Source: Escallonia rubra (taxonomy: Eukaryota > Streptophyta > Magnoliopsida > Escalloniales > Escalloniaceae). From it: a stretch of DNA of 64,000 nt. The stretch is from contig JAVXUO010001558.1 in NCBI GenBank assembly GCA_033065855.1, positions 1 through 64,000 on the forward strand, read 5' to 3'. Below are positions 47,546-59,182 of the stretch, piece by piece (position 1 is the stretch's first letter; every line of letters starts with the position of its first letter). The notes below the pieces were generated by a model. The model did no database searches. It was not told the origin of the DNA and saw nothing but the letters and a program-made list of their open reading frames with translations. Both the position numbers and the translations under genes were made by a program.

Positions 47546-47880
47546 GACAAACTTGGAGACTATGAACTCCATCTCAAGAAGGAAGAACACATCCCTTCTC
47601 TCTCTATTGCTACGGCGAATTACGCCCATCGCCCATCCCGATTCTCATCTCGGAACCCACCTAACAATGGCAGCGCCCTCTCTGGGGGTTCCAATGACCA
47701 TTTCAATCCACGAGGTGCTAATCAGTTCCCTGGTCGTCACAATACTAACTTCACTAGCCGACCTCAATGGTCCAGCCCAACCACCCACAATCGTCACAAT
47801 ACTAACTTCACCAGCCGACCTCAGTGGTCCAGCCCAACCACCCACAATCGCATGGCTACTCCTCGGTCCTGGACTTGGAG
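47505..47880 (+). pseudogene. gag: Copia gag fragment, opposite strand to the adjoining pol
   Basis: A plus-strand frame with ISFDELSDKLGDYELHLKK and then a Ser/Asn/Pro/Arg-rich tail containing a 45-bp direct repeat (RHNTNFTSRPQWSSPT twice). The first part is typical of the copia gag C-terminal region. It abuts the minus-strand copia pol with a short overlap near 47520-47545, so the two are head to head. It is followed by TGGAGATTAAACATGAAG, a phrase also found at 55464 after another gag remnant. Confidence 0.7.
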
Positions 47881-48830
47881 ATTAAACATGAAGTCTTTGT
47901 TTGTCCCTCCCTCCAATTCTTCCATTGGTTTGCTGGAAGATGTTCAAGAAGAAACCACTTGGAAAGTGGGCAATAGATTTACATTAAACTTATAACTTTT
48001 TTCCTTTTAGGTGAGGCTAAATCCATATTCTTGTTTTACTAAATCTGTCACTAGAGGAATGAAAATTTTCATTGGCCCCAAAAAAGAAAAAGAAAAAAAG
48101 CTGTTGATTTAATTTTTCCCATTTTTTTGTTTTTTTTTTGCCTAAAGCTTCATTCACAAAACTTGAAACTTTTTTATTTTTCAGTTAAGTTCACTCAGCA
48201 TTACTCAATGAGTCAATGTTCTCCCCTTGAGTTAATTCCTTTCCTCAAATTCGACATTTCTATTACTTACACACTGAATGAAAATATCAGAAGATTTAGA
48301 TTCAATAGAATCTTTGGCAAGTGAACTGAGGTCAATGCAACAACCGAGTAAGTCACCGTGTTCAAATAAAATGCTACACTAGGAACTTTCTAAAAATCAA
48401 GTTGAAAGTCAGTATTACATGTCGATGAAAGCCAAAAGAACTCTATTCCACATTGGAAGGTTTGTTTATTATTGTATCAATAATAAAAGATGAATTTCTA
48501 GAAGCAAGAATGAAGTGGCCAATGTCTTAAATTCACGGCACCAACATATGAGGGGTGGAAAGAATATGCATACGGGATTTCTCTAGCCTTACCTTGTAAG
48601 TTTCACTAATCATTTTTGGTAATCAACTCACGAGCTCCTTGTATAAAGCAATATATATATTCTTGACTTATTCCAGAATATACGATTTTGTAGTACTTGC
48701 AGACTTTTTTATTTCATCTCGTTATTATACTTTCATTCTATTTTTGCCGGAGATCTTCAGTACAACTTATGGATGTTATCATTCTCTATTTCCTATCATC
48801 TTTGAAATGTTAGCACTAGCATTACTATAA
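47881..48830. repeat. Duplicated block, unit B left part
   Basis: About 950 bp matching 56655-57597 with few differences. It begins near GAAGTCTTTGTTTGTCC and ends ATTACTATAA at the Helitron border. The last 230 bp also match 59200-59485 at lower identity. The initial frame (LLEDVQEETTWKVGNRF) is not recognised. Confidence 0.88.
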
Positions 48831-50736
48831 CTAGCACAGAATCCCGTGCCAAGCACGGTACGATTTATTAACAGTAATTTATTTTAGTAGCTTTGAAATG
48901 CATAACAAAATAAATTGCACAATTTTATAATTTTATAGTTATTTCATCAAAGATAGTTACTTAAATTTTTTGCTTGAACTTTCTTGTAATAAAATAAATT
49001 AACTCTTCTGGTGAAATATCAATAAGCAATGTCCATGTACATATTGCTAATTCCAATTTAGTAACTACATAGATGAACAAAAATTAAAGATTTATTTAGT
49101 ACACAGAAAAGAAAAAGTAAATTCTACTGATAAAAATATGCAGAGAACATATTGAGATCAATTTGCTATTGCACAAGATATTTTTATTATTTTCTAGATC
49201 AATTTGCTATTGCACAAGACATTTTTATTATTTTCTAAGTATCTTTTAAAAATAATTTGTACCTTTAATGGAATGCCCATAATGTTAATTACATATTAGT
49301 TTAATTTTGATAGAGAAAATTTTGGTCAATATATTTGTTTATATCCTGTGATTTATAAAAGTTAATCAACACAATCAATTAAGTAAGGATGATGTGTCGC
49401 TCTTAGAAGCAAGTGTCATCCACCAACAAAGTATAAAGAAATAATAGTAATCAGTGCATGGGGTAATTATATAAAGTTTAAAAAGTTTAACCAACATAAC
49501 TATACAGGATAGCTCAAAACCTTAGAGTAAGGAAATTGTTGAACAAAATTTAACCAACATGTCATAAATTATACAATAAGGATACTTATTAAGTAAGATT
49601 TATCTTCGGATATAATAAGTTTTTCATTCTAAATTTTAATCTACATTCGTCACAACATAAATTTTTAGATTTTATATACAATTCTATTCAAAACTATAAA
49701 AGTTAACATAAAATCGTAAATGGTATATTGCTAATGCGGAATTTGCTAAGAGTTTAATTACTCACATTAAAATTACCATAGAAAAAAATTGGTTCAAAAC
49801 TTTTCCATCATAAAATTAGTTGAATGTAAGAAATGCTCACATAATTAAGGTTTTAAATGTACGCTATTTTTTTAAGTATATCTCATTTAGAATCTTCATA
49901 TTATGATAATTTACCTTTAACCAATGCGACTAAATAGGATAGCGAAAACCTTAGAGTAAGAAAATTATTGACCAAAATTTTTAACCACATATTAATCAAG
50001 TTAAATTCATATTTGAATTTACTGAAAATTTAAACATGAATTTAAAATAGTACCTAATTTTTCTTATTTAATCTCTTAAATATTTTTTTATAGGTTAATA
50101 TTCCATTTTAGAGAGCTTTTTCGATATATAATATTCAAATAAAGTCATATTAGGTTAGTATATTGGTTAGAAATTTTGAATGTTTCAAATTGATTTTTGA
50201 ATTGCATAAGGCTTATTATTTGAATGTTTACTATATTTGTCGATTTATTTAATTGCAAAATTAAGGACCCCGAACAAAATAATGTTTGGAGATCTTTAGC
50301 AACATTAAAATGTTTAACATTGTTCTTATAATTTTTATTATTATAAAAACACGATGCAATGAGATGTCATGAGCTATCATTACATTTCTCGCTTCAGTTA
50401 TTAGATATTATACCTCAGGATCCCGAGTCAAGTTCGAGTAAGTTTATAAAATATTCTAAAAAGTTACAAAAAGTGTATTAGTGCATAACACATATCAAGA
50501 AACAAAAAGAGATTAACATCTTATGGGAATTTTTTTTTTTACTTTTGTTAAAACTATAACTTTTTGGTAATAAATTTTTAATACTTTATTTGTAACAGCT
50601 TTAAGTAACTTGTCAAGACTATATTATTATTAAGTTCTTTTAGTGGTCCAACCTGTAATCTTTCAAAACAAAGTTTCTTAGCTTGAAAAGTTAGGTTAAG
50701 AGTTCTTATCTTTGTAATCGTAAATGTCACAATTCA

Positions 50737-51237
50737 TGTAATATCCCACATCGGTTGTGGGAGAGTTTGCGATTGGCCTTATAAGACCCTGCCTATGAAC
50801 TCATAAGTACTTACTTGGCTAGTCTTTTTGAGGGAGGCAATGCCCTGTGGTGGGGCCGTAGATCGGGTCGTTACAGATGGTATTAGAGCCGACTCTCAAA
50901 CGCTCGGGCTGGGCTGTCCATTCGGGTTGCCGATGGTTGGGAGAAACGAAGGCACGCCCGGGTATATCCCACGTCAAGAGGATGGTTGGGGCAACGAAGG
51001 GTGAGCTGAGTATATCCCACATTGGCTAGAGAGGAAGATTCTGGGCTATGTGTGATCGACTGCCTTAGCGAGGACGCTAAGGAATAAGGTGGGGAGATTG
51101 TAATATCCTACATCGGTTGTGGGAGAGTTTGCGATTGGCCTTATAAGACCCTGCCTATGAACTCATAAGTACCTACTTGGCTAGCCTTTTTGAGGGAGGC
51201 AATGCCCTGTGGTGGGGCCGTAGATCGGGTCGTTACA
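50737..51237 (+). mobile_element. TRIM element, copy 2, inside the Helitron
   Basis: LTRs 50737-50875 and 51100-51237 start TGTAATATCC and end GTCGTTACA. PBS TGGTATTAGAGCCGAC (50878 on) and PPT AAGGTGGGGAGAT (before 51100) are present. The flanking five bases are ATTCA and GTTCA. The sibling Helitron at 60423 lacks it at the matching place (near 62265), so it arrived after the Helitron copies separated. Same family as 35557-36032. Confidence 0.9.
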
Positions 51238-53521
51238 GTTCATTTTTATTTTCTTCATAAATCATTGTTTTAAGAAATTATAGTAGAATATTTTTCGTCT
51301 CATGCACATTTAAAATTACAGTATTAATTAGATGGTCATGCAATTATTGCAGAATATTTGTAGAGGTATATATTTTTGCTTTAGTTCGTCTGAATTGTAA
51401 GTTTAAAGAACAATATGAGTAGATTGTGTTACAGTGCCGTCGTTAGATTTTTGTATTTTTTAAGCTTTTCTTTTACATCGCCAAGCGGTACTATCACACA
51501 ATCTATCATTGTTCTTTGAATTTAAAGTTAAAAGGAACTAAAGCAAACATATTTACATATGCAAATATAATGCAAGAATTGCATGGCAATCTAATCAAGG
51601 ATTTAATAGTCAAAATCAAAAACAAAAAAAAAAACGTAAATATATGTCTGTACCATAGAGTTTAAATGTTGTACGATTGATGTCATAGCATGAATTTTTC
51701 AACAATAAATTGCAGTAAAGAGTTTGAGTTGTTTTCTAAATCCTTATATATGTGATATAATCAGTTTGATGGTTGTGAGGTCTTATTTAAAAATGCTGAC
51801 TTATAATTACATTATTCATTTTTAACGAATGACTATCTAATGAATATTATGTATACATCTATATATATGAATTATGATAACACATTTAACTCAACTAGAG
51901 CGTCATTTTTTCTTTCTAAATCTAATATGTTATTTTCATTTTTTTAATATATGAATTTTTATATTCGCATTAAAAAGTGATTTTAAGATTACAATAGTCA
52001 TAATAAGTTTGTGTATTAATTAGGATGAGTTCTAAAATGTTTAAAATTAATTTAACAATGACTATATATACGAATAATGATAGTACATTTTTTTTCTTTC
52101 TAAATCTAATATGTCATTTTATTTTTTTTTGATATATGAAATTTTATATTCGCATTAAAGAATGATTTTAAGACTAAAATAGTCAAAATTAAGTCATAAT
52201 AAGTTAGTGCATTGATTAGGTTGAGTTATAAAATGTTTAGAATTAATTTTTTAAATTATACAACCCTCAATTTCTTGTAAAATTAATCAAATTTAAAACT
52301 AATATATTTCATATTAGAGTGGTTTTGAAGATTAATTCCTAATAAGTTAGTATGATGATTAGGTTGAGTTTTAGAATGATTAGAATTAGTTTTTGAATTT
52401 CTTAGGGCTTACAGAAAACCCTCATTTCTCCTGTAAAATTAAAAAATAAATGTCCTATCAAAGTTTAAATTAATTATCAGATCTCATTTTTATACAAAAA
52501 ATAATAAGTTATTTTTTTTTTTTTTGTATGGATTTTAATTTTCATATTAGAAAATACTTTAAGGAGATAATTGTCAAAATGAAGTCTTAATAGATTAGTA
52601 TATTGATTGCGTAGAGTTTTAGAATAATTAGAATTAGTTTTTAAATTATTCTTTCTTCTAAATTAAAAGTATTATTTTTGTTTTTTTTATATATGTGAGC
52701 TTTTATATTCACATTAAAGAGTAGTTTTGAAGATACAATAGTCAATATTAAGTCCTAATAAGTTAGTATAATGATAAGGTTGAGTTTTAGTAAAATGTAC
52801 GAACAATGACTATATATACGAATAATGATAGTCATTTATTTTAGTAGTTTTGAATTGTATAATAATATCTATTACACAATTTTATTTTTTCATGATTTAT
52901 TTATGAAAGATAATTCTGATTTGGTCATTATACATGTGAACGAAATTAGAAGTTTATTTAGTACACAAAAAGGAAAAAGGTAAATTCCACTGATCAAAGA
53001 ATGTGGACAACATATTAAAATCAATTTGCTATTGCCTAAGAAGTTTTCATTTTTTTCTAAGTATCTTTTAAAAATAATTTGTACATTTCAATGGTTTGCC
53101 CATAACTTTAACTACATTTTAGTTTAATTTTGATTGAGAAAACTTTGGTCCATTTTTTTTTATAGCATGTGATTGATAAAAGTTAATTAACGTATGGATT
53201 TTAAGTTTCATATTAGAAAATACTTTTAAGGAGATAATTTTCAAAATGAAGTCTTAATATATTAATATATTGATTAAAGAGAGTTTTAGAATGATTACAA
53301 TTAGTTTTAAAATTATTTTTCTTCTAAATTAAAAGTATTATTTTCTTTTTTATATATATGAGCTTTTATATTCATATTAAAGAATAGTTTTGAAGATACA
53401 ATAGTCAATATTAAGTCTTGATAAGTTAGTATAATGATGAAGTTAAGTTTTAGAATGATTAGAATTAATTTTTGAATTTTAAGGACATAGTTGTCAAAAA
53501 GAAGTCTTAATAGATTAGTAT

Positions 53522-53912
53522 ATTGGTTAGGTAGAATTTTAGAATGATTAGAATTATGATTTGAATTAGTTTTCAAATAAAATAATACTTACTAATATAG
53601 AAGTTAATTAATCTTAAAATAAGAATCTGATGACGTGTCATATAAAAAAAGCGATGATGTGTCGCGCAAAGAGGTCATCAATGTCTTTCTTGCTTCGCTT
53701 ATTATATATTATATAGATTGGTTAGGTAGAATTTTAGAATGATTAGAATTATGATTAGAATTAGTTTTCAAATTAAATAAGACTTACTAATATAGAAGTT
53801 AATTAATCTTAAAATAAGAATCTGATGACGCGTCATATAAAAAAAGCGATGATGTGTCGCGCAAAGAAGTCATCAATGTCTTTCTTGCTTCACTTATTAT
53901 ATATTATATAGA
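53522..53912. repeat. Tandem duplication of the Helitron 5' terminus
   Basis: Two adjacent copies of about 196 bp, each running from TTGGTTAGGTAGAATTTTAG to TATATTATATAGA. Only a few bases differ (for example GACGTGTC versus GACGCGTC). Thus two TC-type ends lie one behind the other. Confidence 0.9.
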
Positions 53913-54732
53913 TTATAAGTTAGCTATTTTGTATTTTAACCTTTAAAACTTTCCCAATAATCAAATTTTGGGTAGGTAACATAAGACAGGATACCTATCC
54001 AAATTTTGCTTTGACTTATTGATGACCTCCTAAACAAAAAAGCGAGGAATTAATGGTTGCACTAAATTAAAAAGTTTTGTCGCTAAAAACTCTTTAGCGA
54101 CGGTTCGAGGTGATCTAGATCTTTAGTGACAAATTGTTCACATTGCACTCCCACGAGTATTTACCACCAAAGTTCATTGGCTTAGTAACAATACAAACAT
54201 CATATCAGAAGTTGAAGGGAATAACGTAAATTATGATACAGTTTGGGATGCTTGAATCCTTCTGCATAGCCCAAGCATCACGAGAAAATGCAGCAGGACA
54301 CTCAAAAGTTCAAACAATCATTTAAAGTTTGCTTTCACAGCAGGACACTCAAAAGTTCAAACAAGGTTTAACGTTTGCTTTCAAATGGTAAGATTATCAC
54401 CACGTTCTTGAAGAACACTCAAATACTTTCCCAGACCCTCCACAATGCTCCCACCCACATCTGGGAATGTTTCGCAGCCAGGAAGCGAATCCACATTGCC
54501 TTTTCTGTCCACTTCAACCGGGTACTTGAGAAGGTGACCTTTCATTTGGGTGACTTCCTCAGCTGCATACTGCTTCCAATTCAGCTCGCCGAGCGACCTT
54601 ACTCGCCTCACGCATTCAAGGCTCTCTGGCCGCTCGAAACATTCCTCGAGATCACCAATGTGCTCTGCCCAGAGTGACTTCCTGTAGCCGTATATCTGCA
54701 CGATCAGATGAAGATAGTCACATGCATACTCC
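53913..54732 (-). repeat. Duplicated unit B: PLD 3' flank and last exon
   Basis: The flank 53913-54380 matches 59487-59882; part also matches 37050-37396. A 42-bp CAGCAGGACACTCAAAAGTTC stretch is duplicated near 54291-54375. The exon follows. Confidence 0.85.
54381..54695 (-). pseudogene. PLD last exon, copy B
   Basis: 105 intact codons from IYGYRKSLWAEHIGD to ERGDNLTI and stop, with the acceptor CGTGCAG before it. Small changes from copy D (for example TQMKG versus TEIKG). No upstream PLD exons adjoin it, so it is an isolated duplicated exon. Confidence 0.85.
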
Positions 54733-55480
54733 TGATGGCCAAAGGCACCCAAGCCAACAAGCAGACAATGGATTGGCGTAATCTTCAACAAATTCAATAA
54801 CTTAAGGAATCAGTTTATCATCATCTCAAGGAATCAGTTTACTATCTTCTTATCTTTCTGGTTTTCTGAGATCTTTTGAAATGTAGATTAGGTTGTTAAT
54901 TTCAAGTGTCCTTATTGTATATATTTAAAATTTAAATATATACATCGCTGGTATATTTAAATTTTAAATATACCAGCGATGGAAAAGAAGGTGTGCTGAG
55001 TTCTGCACAATTCGGTGTTCTTAATTTCCTTATGGTATTAGAGCCCTTCAAGGGCACGAAGGCCTTTTCCTCTAAACTGTTTTTTTTTCTCTGTATCATG
55101 GCAATGACTTCTCAAAGAACCCAATACCCTTTTCCAATACCCTTTTCCTTCTGGCATCAATGTTGCCAACTTTGTCACTCTTCGGAAACACAACTAACAT
55201 CTCTGATTGGAAGTCAAGACCTACTTGGAAGCTGGAATTCTAGTGTCACTCTAGTGTCAAACCTAGATTATGTCTCTCTTTGGAAGCTGGAATTCTAGTG
55301 TCAAACCTAGATAGATTATGTCTCCTGGGTGCGCAAAGGAACTTTCGTGAAATCTTGAGTCATGGAACCCTCTCTGAAGATGTGTTCTCCAACTTGCCGT
55401 GGGTCTCAAAATTGCTGCTCGTATGGAAGACTAACATGAAGCAACCAGTTGTTGACTTGACTTGGAGATTAAACATGAAG
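54733..55480 (+). mobile_element. Copia LTR, PBS and gag remnant, copy B
   Basis: The LTR (54733-55031) begins TGATGGCC at the same site relative to the PLD exon as copy A. PBS TGGTATTAGAGCCC follows at 55033. The gag frame starts MAMTSQRTQYPF at 55098 and after a duplicated 15-bp stretch continues with NFVTLRKHN and, in another frame, SDWKS, longer than the miniature copies. A direct repeat of about 39 bp (TTGGAAGCTGGAATTCTAGTGTC) lies at 55225-55310. No pol follows. Confidence 0.72.
54943..54981. repeat. 39-bp near-perfect palindrome in the LTR
   Basis: CATCGCTGGTATATTTAAA and its inverse meet at the centre with only the middle bases unpaired. A further TATATTTAAAATTTAAATATA arm lies just upstream. 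The simple form of the LTR in copy A has only one ACAGCGATG here. Confidence 0.85.
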
Positions 55481-55826
55481 GCTCTGTTTAGTAACACTTT
55501 CGGTTTCAATTTTTTTTTTTTTTAGAAAACTGAAAAGATTTGTGGTTTTTTTTTTTTTTTTCACCAGTTTAAAAAACCGGTGGACGTTTGACAGAGTTTA
55601 TTTTTTCAAAAAACAGAAAAGAGCAAATGTTTGACAGAACAGCTCTTTGGGTTTTTTTTTTAAATATACATTTTCACATAATTAAAGGTAATTATAGTAA
55701 TATGTTTATTTCCTTAGCGACGTAAAACATACAATGCAACAATTTATTTTTCCATAACGACGATTAACAAGACCAATGTTATTAGTGGAAGGAAAAATTA
55801 GTGACCATTAGTATAAGAAATGTTAG

Positions 55827-55869
<43 letters not shown>

Positions 55870-56656
55870 TGAATATATGTAAAAAAGGGGAGAGAAATAA
55901 AAAATCAGGAGAACAGTGGAGAGAGATGTGCCGACCCTAATTCTCCTTCAACACTGACGCCGTTTCCAATCATCCCTTTCTCAATTTCTGGCTACACAAC
56001 AATCGATGACTTCGAACCCCAGTTTGCAGCCTTCATTGTTACTGTGCTCAACTCCATACCCAGCACCGTCGCACCTCCATTGGAGGCACAGCCCACCACC
56101 ACCGTCAAGTCGTCTTGGTTTGCCATCGCTGGCCACACCCAATCATAGGAGAAAAACACCGGCCATATGTTTTACCGGATGCTGCGACCATCACCAAACG
56201 GCCACAATCAGTGGTGTCGCCTCCGCGCCGCTACTGTCATGGCGTCGCAGCCACAAATATGACCAACGGTAACAACTCCGGTGGAGGCGATGGACGCGGT
56301 GACAGGTGGAGGCGATGGACGCGGTGGGTTGTGGAGTCCATGAGAGTTACGGCCGATCGGGCATCGTGGTGATGAAAGAGATGAAGTCCAAAATTACCCA
56401 GCAAAGAAATTAGCAATCTGTTGCTAGTGAGGCTCGAAGCCTTAACCTCATTAAAGAGCAATCTGAGCCCCGTGTGAAAAGAGCTGTGGAAAAGAGCTTG
56501 GAGCTCTTTTCGGAAATGGGCCTAGTTTTTAAAAAGTTGGCCCTAAAAAAAAAAAAAAAGAAACCCAACCAAACACCCCAAGTTTCATGGACTTTTGGAA
56601 AAAGAAAAAATTGGGCCAAAAAAGAGCAAAAAAAAAGGGCTGTCAAACGGCCCGAA
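55481..56656. mobile_element. Non-autonomous TIR DNA transposon with a GC-rich core
   Basis: It interrupts AACATGAAG^TCTTTGTTTG, which is continuous at 47877-47890. The left end is GGCTCTGTTTAGTAACAC; the right end inverted is GGCCGTTTGACAGCCC, an imperfect TIR. GAAG stands on both sides. Sub-terminal arms rich in AAAAGAGC and GCTCTTT follow. The core (about 55920-56400) is GC-rich unlike its surroundings and may be a captured gene piece; no product recognised. Superfamily (hAT or PIF/Harbinger-like) is undecided. A (TA)n run lies at 55829-55865. Confidence 0.65.
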
Positions 56657-57597
56657 GTCTTTGTTTGTCCGTCCCTCCAATTCTTCCATTGGTTTGCTGG
56701 AAGATGTTCAAGAAGAAACCACTTGGAAAGTGGGCAATAGATTTACATTAAACTTATAACTTTTTTCCTTTTAGGTGAGGCTAAATCCATATTCTTGTTT
56801 TACTAAATCCGTCACTAGAGGAATGAAAATTTTCATTGGCCCCAAAAAAGAAAAAGAAAAAAAGCTGTTGATTTAATTTTACCCGTTTTTTTTTGTTTTG
56901 CCCAAAGCTTCATTCACAAAACTTGAAACTTTTTTATTTTTCAGTTAAGTTCACTTAGCATTTCTCAATGTTTTCCCCTTAAGTTAATTCTTTTCCTCAA
57001 ATTCGACTTTTTTAATACTTACACACTGAATGAAAATCTCAAGAAAATTTAGATTCAACAGAATCTTTGGCAAGTGAACTGAAGTCAATGCAACAACCGA
57101 GTAAGGTCACCGTGTTCAAATAAAATGCTACACTAGCAACTTTCTAAAAATCAAGTTGAAAGTCAGTATTACATGTCGATGAAAGTCAAAAGAACTCTAT
57201 TCCACATTGGAAGGTTTGTTTATTATTGTATCAATAATAAAAGATGAATTTCCAGAAGCAAGAATGAAGTGGCCGGTCAATGTCTTAAATTCACGGCACC
57301 AACATATGAGGGGTGTAAAGAGTATGCATACAGGATTTCTCTAGCCTTACCTTGTAAGTTTCACTAATCATTTTTGGTAGTCAACTCACGAGCTCCTTGT
57401 ATAAAGCAATATTTATTCTTGACTTATTCCATAATATACGATTTTGTAGTACTAGCAGATTTTTTCTTTCACTCGTTATTATACTTTCATTCTATTTTTG
57501 CCAGAGATCTTTAGTACAACTTGTGGATGTTATCATTCTCTATTTTCTACTATTTCCTATCATCTTTGAAATGTTAGCACTAGCATTACTATAATTA
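56657..57597. repeat. Duplicated block, unit C
   Basis: Matches 47881-48830 closely from CGAAGTCTTTGTTTGTCC to ATTACTATAATTA. It is cut at 57597 by a Helitron three bases further than in unit B. Confidence 0.88.
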
Positions 57598-59102
57598 CTA
57601 GCTCAGAATCTCGTGCCAAGCACGGGACGGTTTTCTAAACAGTATTTTATTTTAGTAATTTTGAAATGCATACTAAAATATATTATACAATTTTATAATT
57701 TTATAATTTTATGGTTATTTCATCAAATGTAGTTACTTTAATTTTTGTCTTGAACTTTCTTGTAATAAAATAAACTAACCCTTCTGGTGAAATATTAATA
57801 AATAATGTCCTTGTTCATATTGCTAATTTTGATTTGGTAACTATATAGGTGAACAAAACTTAAAAATTTATTTAGTACACAAAAAAGAAAAAGTAATTTT
57901 TACTGATAAAAAAATGTGGAGAACATATTGAGATTAATTTACTATTACACAAAACATTTTTATTATTTTCTAAGTATCTTTTAAAAATAATTTATACCTT
58001 TGAATGGATTGCATATTAGTTTAATTACATATTAATTTAATTTTGATAGAGAAAATTTTGGTCCATATATTTGTTTATAGCATGTTATTTTTAAAAGTTA
58101 ATCAACACGACTAATTACGTAAGAATGATGTGGTATTTTTAGAAGCAAGTGTAATCTACCAACAAAGTATACTGAGAAAATAGTAATCGGTGCATGAGGT
58201 AATCATGTAAAGCTTACAAAGTTTAATTAACATGATTATATAGGATAGCTCAAAACCTCGTATAGTAAGAAAATTATTGAACAAAATTTAACCAACATTT
58301 CACAAAGTATATAATAAGCATGCTTATTAAGGAAGATTTATCTTCAAATATAATAAGGTTTTCAATCTAAGTTTTAATCTACATTCATCACAACATAACT
58401 AATATCTTTTTAGATTTTACATGCAATTCTATTCAGAATTACAAAAATTAACATAAAATCATAAATTGTATATTGCTAAGGCAGAATTTAGGATGTTTAA
58501 GAGTTTAAATACTCACAGTAAAAATACCATAGAAAAAAATTGGTTCAAAAATTTTCAACATAAAATTAGTTGAATTTAAGAAATGCTCTCATAATTAAGG
58601 TTTTAAATTTACACTTTTTTTTTCAATATATCTCATATAGAATCTGCATATTATCAACTAAATAGGATAGTGCAAGACCTTAGAGTAAAGAAATCATTGA
58701 CCAAAATTTTTAACCAGCATATTAATCAAGTTACATTCATATTTTAATTTACAGAAAACTTAAATATGAATTTAAAATAGTATCTAATTTTTTTCATTAA
58801 ATCTCTTAAGTAAATTTTTTTTTACAGGTCAATATTTCATGTTAGAGAGATTTTTCGATATATAATATTCAAATAAAGTCATAATAGGTTACTATATTGG
58901 CTAGAAAATTTTGAATGTTTCGAATTGATTTTCGAATTGCATAAGGCTTATTATTTAAATGTTTACTATATTTGTCAATTTTATTAATTGCAAAGTCAAG
59001 GATCTCGTTCAAAATAATGTTTGGAGATCTTTAGCAACATTAATATGTTTAACATTATAAACCCAATGCAATGAGATGTCATGAGCTATCATTGCATTTC
59101 TC
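57598..59102 (-). mobile_element. Truncated Helitron, 3' part only
   Basis: Starts CTAG with the same hairpin end as 48831 and 60423 and is nearly identical to 60423-61929. It stops abruptly after GCATTTCTC, where a PLD exon fragment begins, so about 1.8 kb including the 5' end is missing. Confidence 0.87.
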
Positions 59103-59182
59103 GCCTTGAGAAGGTGACCTTTCATTTGGGTGACTTCGCTCAGCTGAATATTGCTTCCAGTTCAGTTCGCTCAGCAACCTTA
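59103..59182 (-). pseudogene. Fragment of the PLD last exon
   Basis: About 80 bp matching the middle of the last exon (CTTGAGAAGGTGACCTTTCA onward to CAGCAACCTTAC) joined on both sides to unrelated sequence. A short insertion (CGCTCAG for CCTCAG) disturbs its frame. Confidence 0.85.

Larger units (their letters stand above)
48831..53912 (-). mobile_element. Non-autonomous Helitron, 5.1 kb, with an unoccupied paralogous site
   Basis: The left border on plus is CTAG followed by CACAGAATCCCGTGCCAAGCACGG, whose CCGTGC/GCACGG arms form the 3' hairpin on minus. The right border is GA, i.e. TC at the 5' end on minus (TCTATATAATATATAATAAG). Joining 48830 to 53913 gives ACTATAATTATAAG, which is exactly what stands uninterrupted near 59480-59495. 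No TSD, A-to-T insertion. No Rep/helicase seen. The last 196 bp are tandemly duplicated (53522-53717 and 53718-53912). A TRIM sits inside at 50737-51237. Confidence 0.87.

Noticed and set aside
50737..51237. Pair of 138-bp repeats as a possible tandem gene or RNA gene duplicate
   Set aside because: PBS after the first and PPT before the second, plus flanking short duplication, show a TRIM.
53700..53720. Inner TATATTATATAGA as the Helitron right border
   Set aside because: Joining at 53717 does not restore the unoccupied site; joining at 53912 does.
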